A stretch of DNA of 64,000 nucleotides from Bacteroidaceae bacterium (GTDB taxonomy: Bacteria > Bacteroidota > Bacteroidia > Bacteroidales > Bacteroidaceae): the NCBI GenBank assembly GCA_017617575.1, contig JAFZVY010000160.1, positions 26,726 to 90,725 on the forward strand, written 5' to 3'. Made by a program: the position numbers and the translations under genes. The notes under the pieces were generated by a model. The model was given only the letters and a program-made list of their open reading frames with translations, did no database searches and was not told the DNA's origin. Of this stretch, positions 50,018 through 58,662 are shown in pieces (the first letter of the stretch is position 1; the number at the start of each line of letters is the position of its first letter).

Positions 50018-51064
50018 TTACTCATCAATACCCTCGATTGTCTGAATTGTACCATCTTCGTTGTATGTCAATTCACATACTTTAAGACTTCTGAGCCAAG
50101 ACTTACCGCCTGATGGCACACTATCGTGATGGAAGAGATACCACTTACCCTTGTACTCGATGATGCTGTGGTGAGTTGTCCAACCTACAACAGGAGTGAG
50201 GATAACACCCTGATAAGTGAAAGGTCCGTATGGGTTGTCACCTACTGCATAGCAAAGGAGGTGGCTGTCACCTGTTGAGTAAGAGAAGTAATACTTTCCC
50301 TTGTACTTGTGCATCCAACTTGCCTCGAAGAAACGATGTGGGTCGTCTGCCTTGAGTGGGTTACCGTCCTTGTCAACCACGAGGATTGGACGTGGAGCCT
50401 CGGCATAGTTGAGACCATCCTTTGTGAGGCGTACGCAACGGCTTGGGAGAGAATCAGCCTTTCCTTCTGGGAGATATGGTTCCTCAAGGTGGATATTATC
50501 CTTGTAACGCTGGAGCTGGCCACCCCAGAGACCACCGAAGTAAACGTAAGTCTCACCATCTGCATCATCACGGAAAGCACACATATCGATGCTGTAGCTT
50601 CCAGGGATTGGTGCTGGCTGTGGAATGAATGGACCTGCTGGATTGTCTGCGATGGCAGCACCCCAATGGAACACGTCGTTTCTGTCCTTGAGTGGGAAGT
50701 ACATGATATACTTCTTCACCTTCTTGCTGAAGCCCATGCCCTTTGCCTGCTCTTCTGCATTTGTAGGAACCTCAACTTCATACTCCTGAACGTCACAGTC
50801 CCAGAGCTGGCGGCCTGCCCAAGGAATATCCTCCTGACGGAGTACGCATCCGTGGTCAGTTACCTTGCCTGTCATAGGGTCACCATCGATAGAGAGGACA
50901 TGATAGTCCTTCATTACATACTGGTCACCATTGTCGTTCTCTACGTTCTCACACTCCCAGTCGTGACTTGGGTAAATGTAAATCTTTCCGTCGAAGATAT
51001 GAACAGATGGGTCTGCCATGTAATCCTCTGGGAATACATATCTTTTCTTAGTTTTTGTTGCCAT
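50018..51064 (-). CDS. xynB: cytoplasmic GH43 beta-xylosidase (xynB-like)
   Basis: A 348-residue GH43 enzyme without signal peptide, so cytoplasmic. The propeller begins almost at once, with Asp18 in DYMADPSVHI, the pKa-modulating Asp near 164 in YSIDMCAF and Glu near 248 in FFEASWMHKY. The pattern fits GH43 subfamily 1, which splits xylobiose and short xylo-oligosaccharides. It lies 117 bases behind a sugar symporter gene in the same direction, a pairing also known as xynB-xynD in Prevotella bryantii. Imported oligosaccharides would be hydrolysed here to xylose. The symbol follows that analogy and is not proven by sequence identity. Confidence 0.85.
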   Translation of the reverse strand: MATKTKKRYVFPEDYMADPSVHIFDGKIYIYPSHDWECENVENDNGDQYVMKDYHVLSIDGDPMTGKVTDHGCVLRQEDIPWAGRQLWDCDVQEYEVEVPTNAEEQAKGMGFSKKVKKYIMYFPLKDRNDVFHWGAAIADNPAGPFIPQPAPIPGSYSIDMCAFRDDADGETYVYFGGLWGGQLQRYKDNIHLEEPYLPEGKADSLPSRCVRLTKDGLNYAEAPRPILVVDKDGNPLKADDPHRFFEASWMHKYKGKYYFSYSTGDSHLLCYAVGDNPYGPFTYQGVILTPVVGWTTHHSIIEYKGKWYLFHHDSVPSGGKSWLRSLKVCELTYNEDGTIQTIEGIDE

Positions 51065-51181
51065 AATTATTATGTATTAGTATTATACTATCTTATCTTC
51101 CCTACCCTGACAAGCATCACGTAAGAATTACGAACGACTAACGAAGGGTTAGCGAAGGATTTTAGTCGATTTTTTCTTGTA

Positions 51182-52582
51182 TTATTTTGTCCTTGCCTCG
51201 ATTTCTCTGTTAATCTCGTCAAGCTTCTCGTCTGTAAGTGGGTACTTATATATAAGGTATCCTACGATAATGAGAAGACATGCTGGGATGACACAAGTAA
51301 ACCAAAGGATTGCCTCCTGTGCACTTGCAGAATAATTAGCAAGCTTTGGATAGTAAGCGTTTACTGGTGCACTGATGAATGATGCGAGGAACACAACCAC
51401 GAAGATGCTGAGCATCAGCTGGAGACACTTGTTAGCCTTGAATTCTGCAAACATCTCGCCGTATGTTACTGGCTTCTCTGGAGTTGTAGCAATTCTTTCC
51501 TTACAACCTGTGAAGCAAAGGAGCAAGAGAACGAAACCGATGATTGCAAACACGCAAGTAACAGTAAACCACGCATTAGGAGCGATAGGAAGAGCTGACT
51601 CCTCACTTGCCAAGTCAAAACCAATCATACCCATTACCAATGGGGTAATCCAACCAGCGATAGAGAAACCAGCCTTGAATGCAACACCTGCAAGGGCGTT
51701 TACAGTAGCTGCAGGCCTGTTGCCTGTACGATACTCAGCCTCAGTAATAACCTCAGGAACAAGTGCCCACATGAGTGAACCTACGAGAAGTCCTACACCA
51801 GTCATGACCTTTGCAATCTGAACGATAGTATTACAGCTTTCAACATCAGAAACCTTTGGAATAGTGTAAAGCACTACAAATCCGAGGAAACCGATAGAGA
51901 GAAGCAAGTAATAGAGTCCCTTCTTACCGAACCAAGACTTCAACAAAGGAAGTGATGGAAGGATAACGAAAGCAGGAATAGTACCAATAGCCATGAACAA
52001 AGCCTGATTCCAGTCGATAACTGTATGTGCAACAACAGCAAGACCGATAGGGAAACCTGCCTGAACAAGAATCTGACCGATATTAGCGCATACCATTCGT
52101 GTAGATGTGAGCTTGAGCACCTCATCATTATCACGAGTCATACTTGCCATGATTGAGCCATAAGGAATGTTCACTACTGAATAAATCATACTCAGCAATG
52201 TATAGCTGACAGTTGCATATACAATCTTCATGCTCATTGACCATGCAGCCACCTGAGGAAGCATAAGCAAGCATGCAGCAACTGTGAGAGGAATACCACC
52301 GTAGAGAAGGTAAGAGCGATACTTACCCAACTTAGGGTTGCGGTTATCAATATAGCGTCCAACCACAGGACTCCAGAAACAGTCGATGAGTCGGACAGAG
52401 AGAATCAATCCACTTACGAAAGCAGGATTGATTTTAAGAACCGTAGTAAGGTAGAGCATCAAGTAGCATGCCACCGTCTGGAAAATAAGGTTCTGTGCAA
52501 GGTCGCCTGAACCGAAGCCGATTCTTTGCAACCAGCTAAGCTTGTAGAAGCCCTTAGCTTCTTGAGTTGAATTTTCAGTCAT
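51182..52582 (-). CDS. xynD: GPH-family sugar:cation symporter (xynD-like)
   Basis: A 466-residue inner-membrane protein with about 12 hydrophobic segments. The start IGFGSGDLAQNLIFQTV and the loop VVGRYIDNRNPKLGKYRSYLL are signatures of the glycoside-pentoside-hexuronide symporter family. Such carriers import xylosides or xylo-oligosaccharides with sodium or protons. It is first in a two-gene transcript with the cytoplasmic GH43 and is divergent from the GH10 gene, matching the xynABD set of Prevotella bryantii in content. A hairpin CGACTAA/TTAGTCG (51135-51168) lies in the gap to the GH43 gene. Confidence 0.85.
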   Translation of the reverse strand: MTENSTQEAKGFYKLSWLQRIGFGSGDLAQNLIFQTVACYLMLYLTTVLKINPAFVSGLILSVRLIDCFWSPVVGRYIDNRNPKLGKYRSYLLYGGIPLTVAACLLMLPQVAAWSMSMKIVYATVSYTLLSMIYSVVNIPYGSIMASMTRDNDEVLKLTSTRMVCANIGQILVQAGFPIGLAVVAHTVIDWNQALFMAIGTIPAFVILPSLPLLKSWFGKKGLYYLLLSIGFLGFVVLYTIPKVSDVESCNTIVQIAKVMTGVGLLVGSLMWALVPEVITEAEYRTGNRPAATVNALAGVAFKAGFSIAGWITPLVMGMIGFDLASEESALPIAPNAWFTVTCVFAIIGFVLLLLCFTGCKERIATTPEKPVTYGEMFAEFKANKCLQLMLSIFVVVFLASFISAPVNAYYPKLANYSASAQEAILWFTCVIPACLLIIVGYLIYKYPLTDEKLDEINREIEARTK

Positions 52583-52621
52583 TTTTAGTTTTCGGTAAAA
52601 TTTGATTATTAAATTTCAGCA

Positions 52622-52629
52622 CAAAGGTA
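52622..52629 (-). promoter_or_regulatory. -7 promoter element of the symporter gene
   Basis: Minus-strand TACCTTTG, a perfect TAnnTTTG match, with TTTG at 52645-52648 upstream. The leader would be about 35 bases. Confidence 0.6.
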
Positions 52630-52778
52630 ATTATTTTCATTTCCCAAACATTCGTGGTATGTAACATAAAGTTTCTCGTGCGTTTCATGTAGGGCTAAAA
52701 TCGTGCATTATAGACGCATTTGTAATAAATTGAATAAAGAATGAAACAAAAAAGAAAAAGGATAAGGATAATTGTTCG

Positions 52779-52786
52779 TTACTTTG
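52779..52786 (+). promoter_or_regulatory. -7 promoter element of the GH10 gene
   Basis: TTACTTTG, seven of eight positions of TAnnTTTG, with ATTG about seven bases upstream. Because it lies inside the longest open frame, it argues that the GH10 start is downstream, at 52840. Confidence 0.5.
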
Positions 52787-52839
52787 CATCGTCTAATTTC
52801 AGACGCGCATTTATTCATATTTCACGCATAAAAAGAAAA

Positions 52840-53958
52840 ATGACAAATAATAGTAGTAATAGTTTAGTTAAGTTGATGCTCATGCTGCTTGCGTTTCCTT
52901 TTTTCGCACAAAAAATGGAAGCGCAGCAGTTGAGCCTTAGAGATGCTTTTCAGGACAAGTTCCTCATCGGCACTGCTATAAATATGTGGCAGGTTCGACA
53001 GGGAGGAGAAAAGATGCACAATCTCATCAAGAGCCAGTATAGCGCTATTGTTGCTGAGAATTGTATGAAAGCAGAGGCTGTACAGCCTATCGAAAATATC
53101 TTTAACTTCAAGGACGGCGACGACCTTGTTGAGTTTGCAAGGAAAAACAACCAAGTAGTTACGGGCCATTGTCTCATCTGGCACTCACAGACTCCTACAT
53201 GGTTCTTCAATAATGACAAGGGAGTGCAGGTTGATCGTGAAACCATGATTGACCGCATGAGAAAGCACATCTACACAGTTGTCGGACATTTCAAGGGAAA
53301 GGTTAAAGGCTGGGACGTAGTAAACGAAGCCATCGAAGGTGACGGCTCACTTCGTCGTAGCAACTTCTACAATATAATAGGTGAAGATTACATTCGCCTT
53401 GCATTCCAGTTTGCACACGAAGCAGACCCAGACGCAGAACTTTACTACAACGACTACAGCATGGACAACCCTGCTAAGCGTGAAGCGGTGATAAAGCTCA
53501 TCAGAGACCTCAAGGCTCACGGACTCCGTATCGACGCCATCGGCATGCAGTCACACCTTGGACTTGACTCCAACCTCAAGCAGTACGAGCAGAGCATCGA
53601 GGCTTACGCAAAGGAAGGAGTAAAGGTTATGGCAACAGAACTCGAAGTAAGCGTACTTCCTTGGCCATCTGACCAGCAGACAGCCGAGATAAGTACAAAC
53701 TTCGCATATCAGGAGACGCTCAACCCTTTCAAGAACGGCATTACCGCAGAAATGCAGGCAAAGCAAGATAAGTTCATGGTAGAGCTCTTCAAAATCTACA
53801 AGAAGCACTCAAAGGACATCACACGCATCACATTCTGGGGCGTTTCCGATGGTGACTCTTGGAAGAACGACTTCCCAGTCAAGGGACGCACGGATTACCC
53901 ACTCCCATTTGGACGTAATCTCGAGGCTAAACCTTGGGTGAAGAAGATAATTGACTAA
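52840..53958 (+). CDS. xynA: GH10 endo-1,4-beta-xylanase (xynA-like)
   Basis: A 372-residue single-domain GH10 enzyme from the chosen ATG, which starts MTNNSSNSLVKLMLML, a credible signal peptide cut near KMEAQ. The earlier in-frame ATG at 52741 adds 33 basic residues and precedes the promoter. Acid/base Glu163 lies in DVVNEAIEG and nucleophile Glu267 in ATELEV, where the more common TELD has Glu. HCLIWHSQTPTWF marks the substrate cleft. It attacks the xylan backbone in the periplasm or at the surface. Divergent transcription from the symporter-GH43 pair suggests shared control. Confidence 0.9.
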   Translation: MTNNSSNSLVKLMLMLLAFPFFAQKMEAQQLSLRDAFQDKFLIGTAINMWQVRQGGEKMHNLIKSQYSAIVAENCMKAEAVQPIENIFNFKDGDDLVEFARKNNQVVTGHCLIWHSQTPTWFFNNDKGVQVDRETMIDRMRKHIYTVVGHFKGKVKGWDVVNEAIEGDGSLRRSNFYNIIGEDYIRLAFQFAHEADPDAELYYNDYSMDNPAKREAVIKLIRDLKAHGLRIDAIGMQSHLGLDSNLKQYEQSIEAYAKEGVKVMATELEVSVLPWPSDQQTAEISTNFAYQETLNPFKNGITAEMQAKQDKFMVELFKIYKKHSKDITRITFWGVSDGDSWKNDFPVKGRTDYPLPFGRNLEAKPWVKKIID

Positions 53959-53998
53959 GCACAATAGGTTAATGGTTAGTAATAATAGTATTTTTTGC

Positions 53999-54040
53999 AA
54001 GCGGTTCCGCGACGAGATGTCGTAGAGCCGCTTAATCTTT
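53999..54040 (+). terminator. terminator downstream of the GH10 gene
   Basis: AAGCGG and CCGCTT (54028-54033) form the outer stem and CGAC/GTCG the inner stem; a T-rich stretch follows. It stands 40 bases after the stop codon. The rest of the gap up to the regulator is A/T-rich with no gene. Confidence 0.65.
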
Positions 54041-54194
54041 TATAACGCCTCTGCGTTCTCCTTTTCGTACACTATACGATATACTTTACCCATACCTTTA
54101 TCGTAAATACTAAGAAATGTAACCCTATGAATAAAAAAAGCATAATATTTTGCAAAAAAGTCGTGTTTCTCTTGTATAATTGAAAGAAAGAATA

Positions 54195-54202
54195 TACTTT
54201 TG
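54195..54202 (+). promoter_or_regulatory. -7 promoter element of the Nudix regulator / xylulokinase genes
   Basis: TACTTTTG is a perfect TAnnTTTG match. It predicts transcription from about 54209, so the open frame beginning at 54200 (TTG) cannot be used in full, and a start near 54296 is favoured. Confidence 0.6.
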
Positions 54203-54295
54203 CATAGATATAATCACGATACAAAACCATCAACTAACATAGTTAAGGTGAGTTCGGGACGACTCAACGAAACTCAAATTACAGTATATAATGTT

Positions 54296-54994
54296 ATGAT
54301 GAACAGCGTCAATCCATACGTTTCAGTTGACTGCGTACTCCTCGGTTTCGATGGAGAGCGACTTAATGCGTTGGTTGTAAGACAGACCAATGCAGAGAAA
54401 GGAAACGACACAGGATGCTACAAACTACCGGGAAGCCTCATCAATATGGATGAAGACCTTGATGATGCTGCGCAAAGGGTACTGAAGCAACTTACAGGAC
54501 TCGTTCAGGTCAAGATGGTACAGTTCAAGGCTTTTGGAGGCGCACAGCGACTTGCCAATCCTCGTGACTCCATCTGGCTCGAAAGATACCACCATCTTGA
54601 GCACCACCTCGAACGAATAGTTACAATAGCATATTTGTCACTTCTCCGCATCGACCGCAAGATGGCGAAGCTGGATTCCGGCTACGAGGCACAGTGGATT
54701 CCTATTGACGAGCTTCCACAGCTTGCCTTCGACCATAGCGAGATAGTTAAGGAGGCTGTACAGTCTGTCAAGAAGATGACGGCTCTCGACCCTACCATGT
54801 TCTTCGACCTCCTGCCTCGCAAGTTTACGGCTACACAGCTGCGCAAACTCATGGAAAGCGTGACGGACGACAAGGTGGACATAAAGAACTTCCACAAGAA
54901 ACTGGCAAAGATGCCTTACCTCGTCCTCCTCGAGGAGAAGGAAGAGGGCGTGAGCCACAGGGCTGCTCGCTTCTACAAGTTCAAGAGAAAATAA
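54296..54994 (+). CDS. xylR: Nudix-fold transcriptional regulator of pentose use (XylR-like)
   Basis: A 232-residue protein from ATG 54296 (54299 is equally good). The N-terminal 150 residues are a Nudix fold starting VSVDCVLLGFDGERLNALVV. The Nudix box is damaged: the expected REUxEE reads RVLKQL, so it should bind a ligand rather than hydrolyse it. The C-terminal part (FTATQLRKLMESV, NFHKKLAKMPYL, AARFYKF) is the winged helix of the NrtR/AraR family. In Bacteroides, AraR and a predicted xylose regulator belong to this group and lie by pentose genes. Here it is directly followed by xylulokinase, so xylose or a xylulose derivative is the expected effector. Confidence 0.85.
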   Translation: MMNSVNPYVSVDCVLLGFDGERLNALVVRQTNAEKGNDTGCYKLPGSLINMDEDLDDAAQRVLKQLTGLVQVKMVQFKAFGGAQRLANPRDSIWLERYHHLEHHLERIVTIAYLSLLRIDRKMAKLDSGYEAQWIPIDELPQLAFDHSEIVKEAVQSVKKMTALDPTMFFDLLPRKFTATQLRKLMESVTDDKVDIKNFHKKLAKMPYLVLLEEKEEGVSHRAARFYKFKRK

Positions 54995-55012
54995 ATAGTA
55001 TTAACAATATTC

Positions 55013-55070
55013 CCCATCCGCACCCCATTAAAAACAAGGATGGGCAGCGTTCCCATGACGGGAGGGCTGC
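55013..55070 (+). promoter_or_regulatory. two adjacent hairpins between regulator and xylulokinase
   Basis: CCCATCC (55013-55019) pairs with GGATGGG (55038-55044). Immediately after, GCAGC with GCTGC encloses TCCC with GGGA (55044-55070). The second hairpin ends 17 bases before the xylulokinase start and could tune its translation or act as an attenuator. This is structure seen in sequence; function is inferred. Confidence 0.45.
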
Positions 55071-55087
55071 GGGGTTATTAAGACTTT

Positions 55088-56560
55088 ATGTATTTACTCG
55101 GTTACGACATAGGTACTTCTTCTGTAAAGGCCGCTGTAGTTAATTCAGAGACAGGTGAGTGTGTAGTTTCAGCACAGTATCCAGATGCTGAAGCTCCAAT
55201 TAGTGCCACACAGCCAGGATGGGCTGAGCAGGAGCCAGAGATGTGGTGGGACGAACTCGTGAACGCCACTAAGAGGGTTGCAGCAAAGGCTGACCTCAAG
55301 CAGGTAGGTGCAATAGGTATCAGCTACCAGATGCACGGACTCGTATGCGTTGACAAGGATGGCAAGGCTATCCGTCCAAGTATCATCTGGTGTGACGGAC
55401 GTGCCGTACCTTACGGTAACAAGGCATTCGAGGCTATAGGCGCAGACAAGTGTCTCAGCCACCTCCTCAACTCTCCTGGTAACTTCACTGCTGCCAAGCT
55501 TGCTTGGGTAAAGGAGAACGAGCCTGAGAACTTCAAGAAGATTAACAAGATTATGCTCCCTGGCGACTATATCGCTATGCGCCTCAGCGGTGGCACAATC
55601 AACATTACCATATCTGGTCTCTCAGAGGGTATGTTCTGGGACTTCAAGGAGAACAAGGTTAGCGACGACATCATGAAGCACTTCGGCTTCCCTGAGAGCA
55701 TCATCGCTGACATCGTTCCTACATTTGCCGTTCAGTCAAAGGTATGTGCAGATGTTGCAAACATCCTCGGCGTACCAGAAGGCACACCAATCTCTTACCG
55801 TGGTGGCGACCAGCCTAACAACGCACTTTCACTCAACGTGATGAAGCCGGGAGAGATTGCTGCTACAGGTGGTACTTCTGGTGTGGTATATGGTGTGCTT
55901 GGCGAGGTTAATTACGACAAGCTCAGCCGCGTGAACACATTCGCTCACGTAAACCACAACCAGCCAGACACTCGTCTCGGTGTGCTTCTCTGTATCAATG
56001 GTACAGGTATCCTCAATGCATGGATGAAGCGTACCGTTGCTCCTGAGAACATCAGCTACCCAGCCATGAACGACCTCGCAGAGAGCGTACCTGTAGGTGC
56101 AGAGGGCTTGAGCATCATCCCATTCGGTAACGGTGCAGAGCGCGTGCTCCAGAACGAGAATCCAGGTGCTTCCGTTCACGGCATCAACTTCAACATCCAC
56201 ACTAAGGCTCACATGCTTCGTGCAGCACAGGAAGGTATTGCCTTCTCATTTGCCTACGGTATGGACATCATGAAGCAGATGGGTATGGACATCAAGACTA
56301 TCAAGGCTGGTCATGCAAACCTCTTCCTCAGCCCACTCTTCCGTCGCACTCTTGCTGCCGTAACAGGTGCAACTATCGAGCTTTACGAGACTGACGGTTC
56401 TGTAGGTGCTGCTTACGGAGCTGGTATCGGAGCTGGTATATATAAGGATAGCGACGACGCATTCAAGACTCTCAAGCACATCGCTACAGAGAAGCCTGTT
56501 GCCGACACAGAGGCTTACAAGGCTGCTTACAAACTCTGGTGCGAGAGACTTGGTAAATAA
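55088..56560 (+). CDS. xylB: xylulokinase
   Basis: A 490-residue cytoplasmic FGGY-family kinase that phosphorylates D-xylulose to xylulose 5-phosphate. Family marks are the phosphate-binding start GYDIGTSSVKA (5-15), the substrate motif SYQMHGLV (79-86), the catalytic Asp241 in YRGGDQPNNAL and the C-terminal ATP site GSVGAAYGAGIGAG near 440. Length is normal for XylB. The SYQMHG motif distinguishes it from glycerol or ribulose kinases. It follows the Nudix regulator in the same transcript; no xylose isomerase gene is in this window. A strong terminator stands about 165 bases downstream. Confidence 0.92.
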   Translation: MYLLGYDIGTSSVKAAVVNSETGECVVSAQYPDAEAPISATQPGWAEQEPEMWWDELVNATKRVAAKADLKQVGAIGISYQMHGLVCVDKDGKAIRPSIIWCDGRAVPYGNKAFEAIGADKCLSHLLNSPGNFTAAKLAWVKENEPENFKKINKIMLPGDYIAMRLSGGTINITISGLSEGMFWDFKENKVSDDIMKHFGFPESIIADIVPTFAVQSKVCADVANILGVPEGTPISYRGGDQPNNALSLNVMKPGEIAATGGTSGVVYGVLGEVNYDKLSRVNTFAHVNHNQPDTRLGVLLCINGTGILNAWMKRTVAPENISYPAMNDLAESVPVGAEGLSIIPFGNGAERVLQNENPGASVHGINFNIHTKAHMLRAAQEGIAFSFAYGMDIMKQMGMDIKTIKAGHANLFLSPLFRRTLAAVTGATIELYETDGSVGAAYGAGIGAGIYKDSDDAFKTLKHIATEKPVADTEAYKAAYKLWCERLGK

Positions 56561-56584
56561 TGAGGAATTAGGAATGGAGTGCAT

Positions 56585-56694
56585 AGAGCCATACTTGGCT
56601 CTACACACAGGCGCTTAAAGCTAATGCCATCAGGCCTCCATCAAGATCCGCTCCTCCCCATTCCTACCATCCATTCAGAGCCATCCTTGGCTCT
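56585..56694. repeat. two AGAGCC-loop-GGCTCT hairpins
   Basis: AGAGCCATACTTGGCTCT (56585-56602) and AGAGCCATCCTTGGCTCT (56677-56694) have the same stem as the units of the 45-bp array at 11243-11672. The second, read on the minus strand, is AGAGCCAAGGATGGCTCT, one base different from the array version. Confidence 0.75.
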
Positions 56695-56726
56695 CCATAG
56701 CAATTATTTATCCAAATGTGATACTT

Positions 56727-56759
56727 GCGATGCAAACATTTTGTTTGCATCGCTTTTTT
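56727..56759 (+). terminator. strong intrinsic terminator after xylulokinase
   Basis: GCGATGCAAAC and GTTTGCATCGC form a perfect 11-base stem with a five-base loop, followed by six T. It separates the pentose genes from the GH9 gene, whose promoter starts only a few bases later. Confidence 0.85.
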
Positions 56760-56762
56760 GTT

Positions 56763-56770
56763 TACCTTTG
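56763..56770 (+). promoter_or_regulatory. -7 promoter element of the GH9 gene
   Basis: TACCTTTG, perfect TAnnTTTG, with TTTG about 20 bases upstream inside the terminator arm region (near 56742). It predicts a leader of about 60 bases and supports the start at 56835 over upstream in-frame ATGs. Confidence 0.65.
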
Positions 56771-56834
56771 CCTCAAAACTAACAAACCTATATTTCCTGA
56801 TACACAAACAGCGAAATACCAAAACAAACCTATT

Positions 56835-58598
56835 ATGAAGAATTTACTGACACTTTTACTCATGGGTGCCGCATCCTTGGCAAGCGCACAGAATCCTAAT
56901 CCCATAAGGGTGAATCAGGTGGGCTACTACCCACACGCAGAGAAAACAGCCGTCATCGAGTCCGATGGCTGGGCTAAGAAGTATGTAATCAAGGACGTCG
57001 TCACGGGCAAGAAAGTTTGGAAGGGCAAGGCCGTCCGTACCGCCACATCACCTTGGTCTGGCAAGGAGAGAGCCATCATCGACTTCTCCGACATCACGAA
57101 GCAAGGCACATACATCCTCACCAACGGCAAGGACTCAGAGCCTATCGTCATCAAGGAGCATGTGTTCAGCGACCTTGCCAAGGCAAGCCTCAAGGCGTTC
57201 TACCTACAGCGAAGCGGCGAGGTCATTTCCAGGGAATATGCCGGTCAGTGGTCAAGGCCTTCGGGTCATCCCGACACACTCGTGTATGTACACCCAAGTG
57301 CAGCGTCTGCCTCACGCCCTGCCGGCACGGTAATCAGCAGTCCGGGAGGATGGTACGATGCAGGCGACTACAACAAGTACATCGTCAACTCTGGCTACTC
57401 TGTCAGCCTCATGCTTTGTGCATACGAGATGAACGAGAAATACTTCAAGAACCTCGACGTCAACATCCCTGAGAGCCGCAACAACATACCAGACATCCTC
57501 GACGAGATAATGGTAAACATCAAGTGGATGCAGACCATGCAAGACCCTGAGGACGGAGGAGTGTACCACAAGCTCACAACGCCTAACTTCGAGGGCTTCA
57601 TCATGCCTAAGGAGTGCAAGCAGCCACGCTACGTGGTGCAGAAGACCACAGCCGCAGCACTCGACTTTGCTGCTACCATGGCAAAGGCAAGCCGCATATA
57701 CGGCGAGTTTGCCCAATACAAGGACTTTGCAGAGGAGGCACGCAAGCAGGCACGCCTCGCTTTCGACTGGGCACTTGCCCACCCTGCCGTCTATTACCGC
57801 CAGAACGAGATGAACGCCAAGTACGAACCTAAGGTCAATACCGGTGCATACGACGACATGAACGTGAACGACGAGTTCCTCTGGGCTGCCACGGAGATTA
57901 TCATCACGGAGCTGGTAAACCGCAACATGGGCGTAGAGCAATACTACAACGTGGCAATGGAGAAGATGAACGACGTGAGGTACGGCCTGCCTACTTGGGG
58001 CAACGTGGCAAGCCTCGCCATCTACTCATTCATCGGAGCAATGGAGAAATACGGCAGCCAGATGGGCGAGCCACAGGTATATGGATTCATCAAGGAACAG
58101 GTGCTACAGTATGCCGACGCTGCCCTTGCCACCATCCCTACGTCATGCTACAACAACCCGGGAGGCAACAGTCCGAGGGATTTCTTCTGGGGATGCAACT
58201 CAGAGAGCTTTGCAGGCCAAGGCATCATGATGCTCTATGCCTACCGTCTCACGGGCAACAAGAAGTACCTCACGGCAGCATTGGAGAATGCTGACTACCT
58301 CCTCGGACGCAATGCCACAGGCTACTGCTACGTAACAGGCTTTGGCACATTCTCCCCTAAGGCACCTCACCACAGGCTCTCACATGCCGACAAGGTGATT
58401 GAGCCTCTCCCAGGCTTCCTAGTGGGTGGCTCTAATCCGGGACAGCAGGACAAGAAGGACGTACAGGAGCCTTACAAGTCAAGCCAGCCTGACGAGTCAT
58501 ACCTCGACAACATGGGCTCATACGCTTCCAACGAGATAGCCATCAACTGGAACGCTTCACTCGCCGCCCTCATCTGCTGGATAGAGGCTGAAGAGTAA
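56835..58598 (+). CDS. GH9 endoglucanase-type hydrolase with N-terminal Ig-like domain
   Basis: A 587-residue secreted GH9 enzyme from the chosen ATG, which opens a clear signal peptide (MKNLLTLLLMGAASLASAQ). Residues 22-105 are a CelD_N immunoglobulin-like domain (RVNQVGYYPHAEKTAV). The alpha/alpha barrel has Asp175 and Asp178 in WYDAGDYNKY, the APHHRLSH block near 515 and Glu567 in SNEIAINWN. All catalytic residues are present. GH9 enzymes cleave beta-1,4-glucan, mixed-linkage glucan or xyloglucan. In this xylan locus it may open the cereal wall matrix. It converges with the regulator gene 64 bases downstream. Confidence 0.9.
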   Translation: MKNLLTLLLMGAASLASAQNPNPIRVNQVGYYPHAEKTAVIESDGWAKKYVIKDVVTGKKVWKGKAVRTATSPWSGKERAIIDFSDITKQGTYILTNGKDSEPIVIKEHVFSDLAKASLKAFYLQRSGEVISREYAGQWSRPSGHPDTLVYVHPSAASASRPAGTVISSPGGWYDAGDYNKYIVNSGYSVSLMLCAYEMNEKYFKNLDVNIPESRNNIPDILDEIMVNIKWMQTMQDPEDGGVYHKLTTPNFEGFIMPKECKQPRYVVQKTTAAALDFAATMAKASRIYGEFAQYKDFAEEARKQARLAFDWALAHPAVYYRQNEMNAKYEPKVNTGAYDDMNVNDEFLWAATEIIITELVNRNMGVEQYYNVAMEKMNDVRYGLPTWGNVASLAIYSFIGAMEKYGSQMGEPQVYGFIKEQVLQYADAALATIPTSCYNNPGGNSPRDFFWGCNSESFAGQGIMMLYAYRLTGNKKYLTAALENADYLLGRNATGYCYVTGFGTFSPKAPHHRLSHADKVIEPLPGFLVGGSNPGQQDKKDVQEPYKSSQPDESYLDNMGSYASNEIAINWNASLAALICWIEAEE

Positions 58599-58662
58599 GC
58601 CCCACCACTGCCATCCCCCTTCGCACAAAGCCTCTGAACGTGGGAAGATATTTCGGGAATCA

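Noticed and set aside
50309-51124. 271-residue plus-strand frame
   Set aside because: Antisense shadow of the cytoplasmic GH43 gene; no family resemblance and no promoter.
52741-52839. Upstream ATG of the GH10 gene
   Set aside because: The extension is highly basic and lies at or before the likely promoter; the signal peptide starts at 52840.
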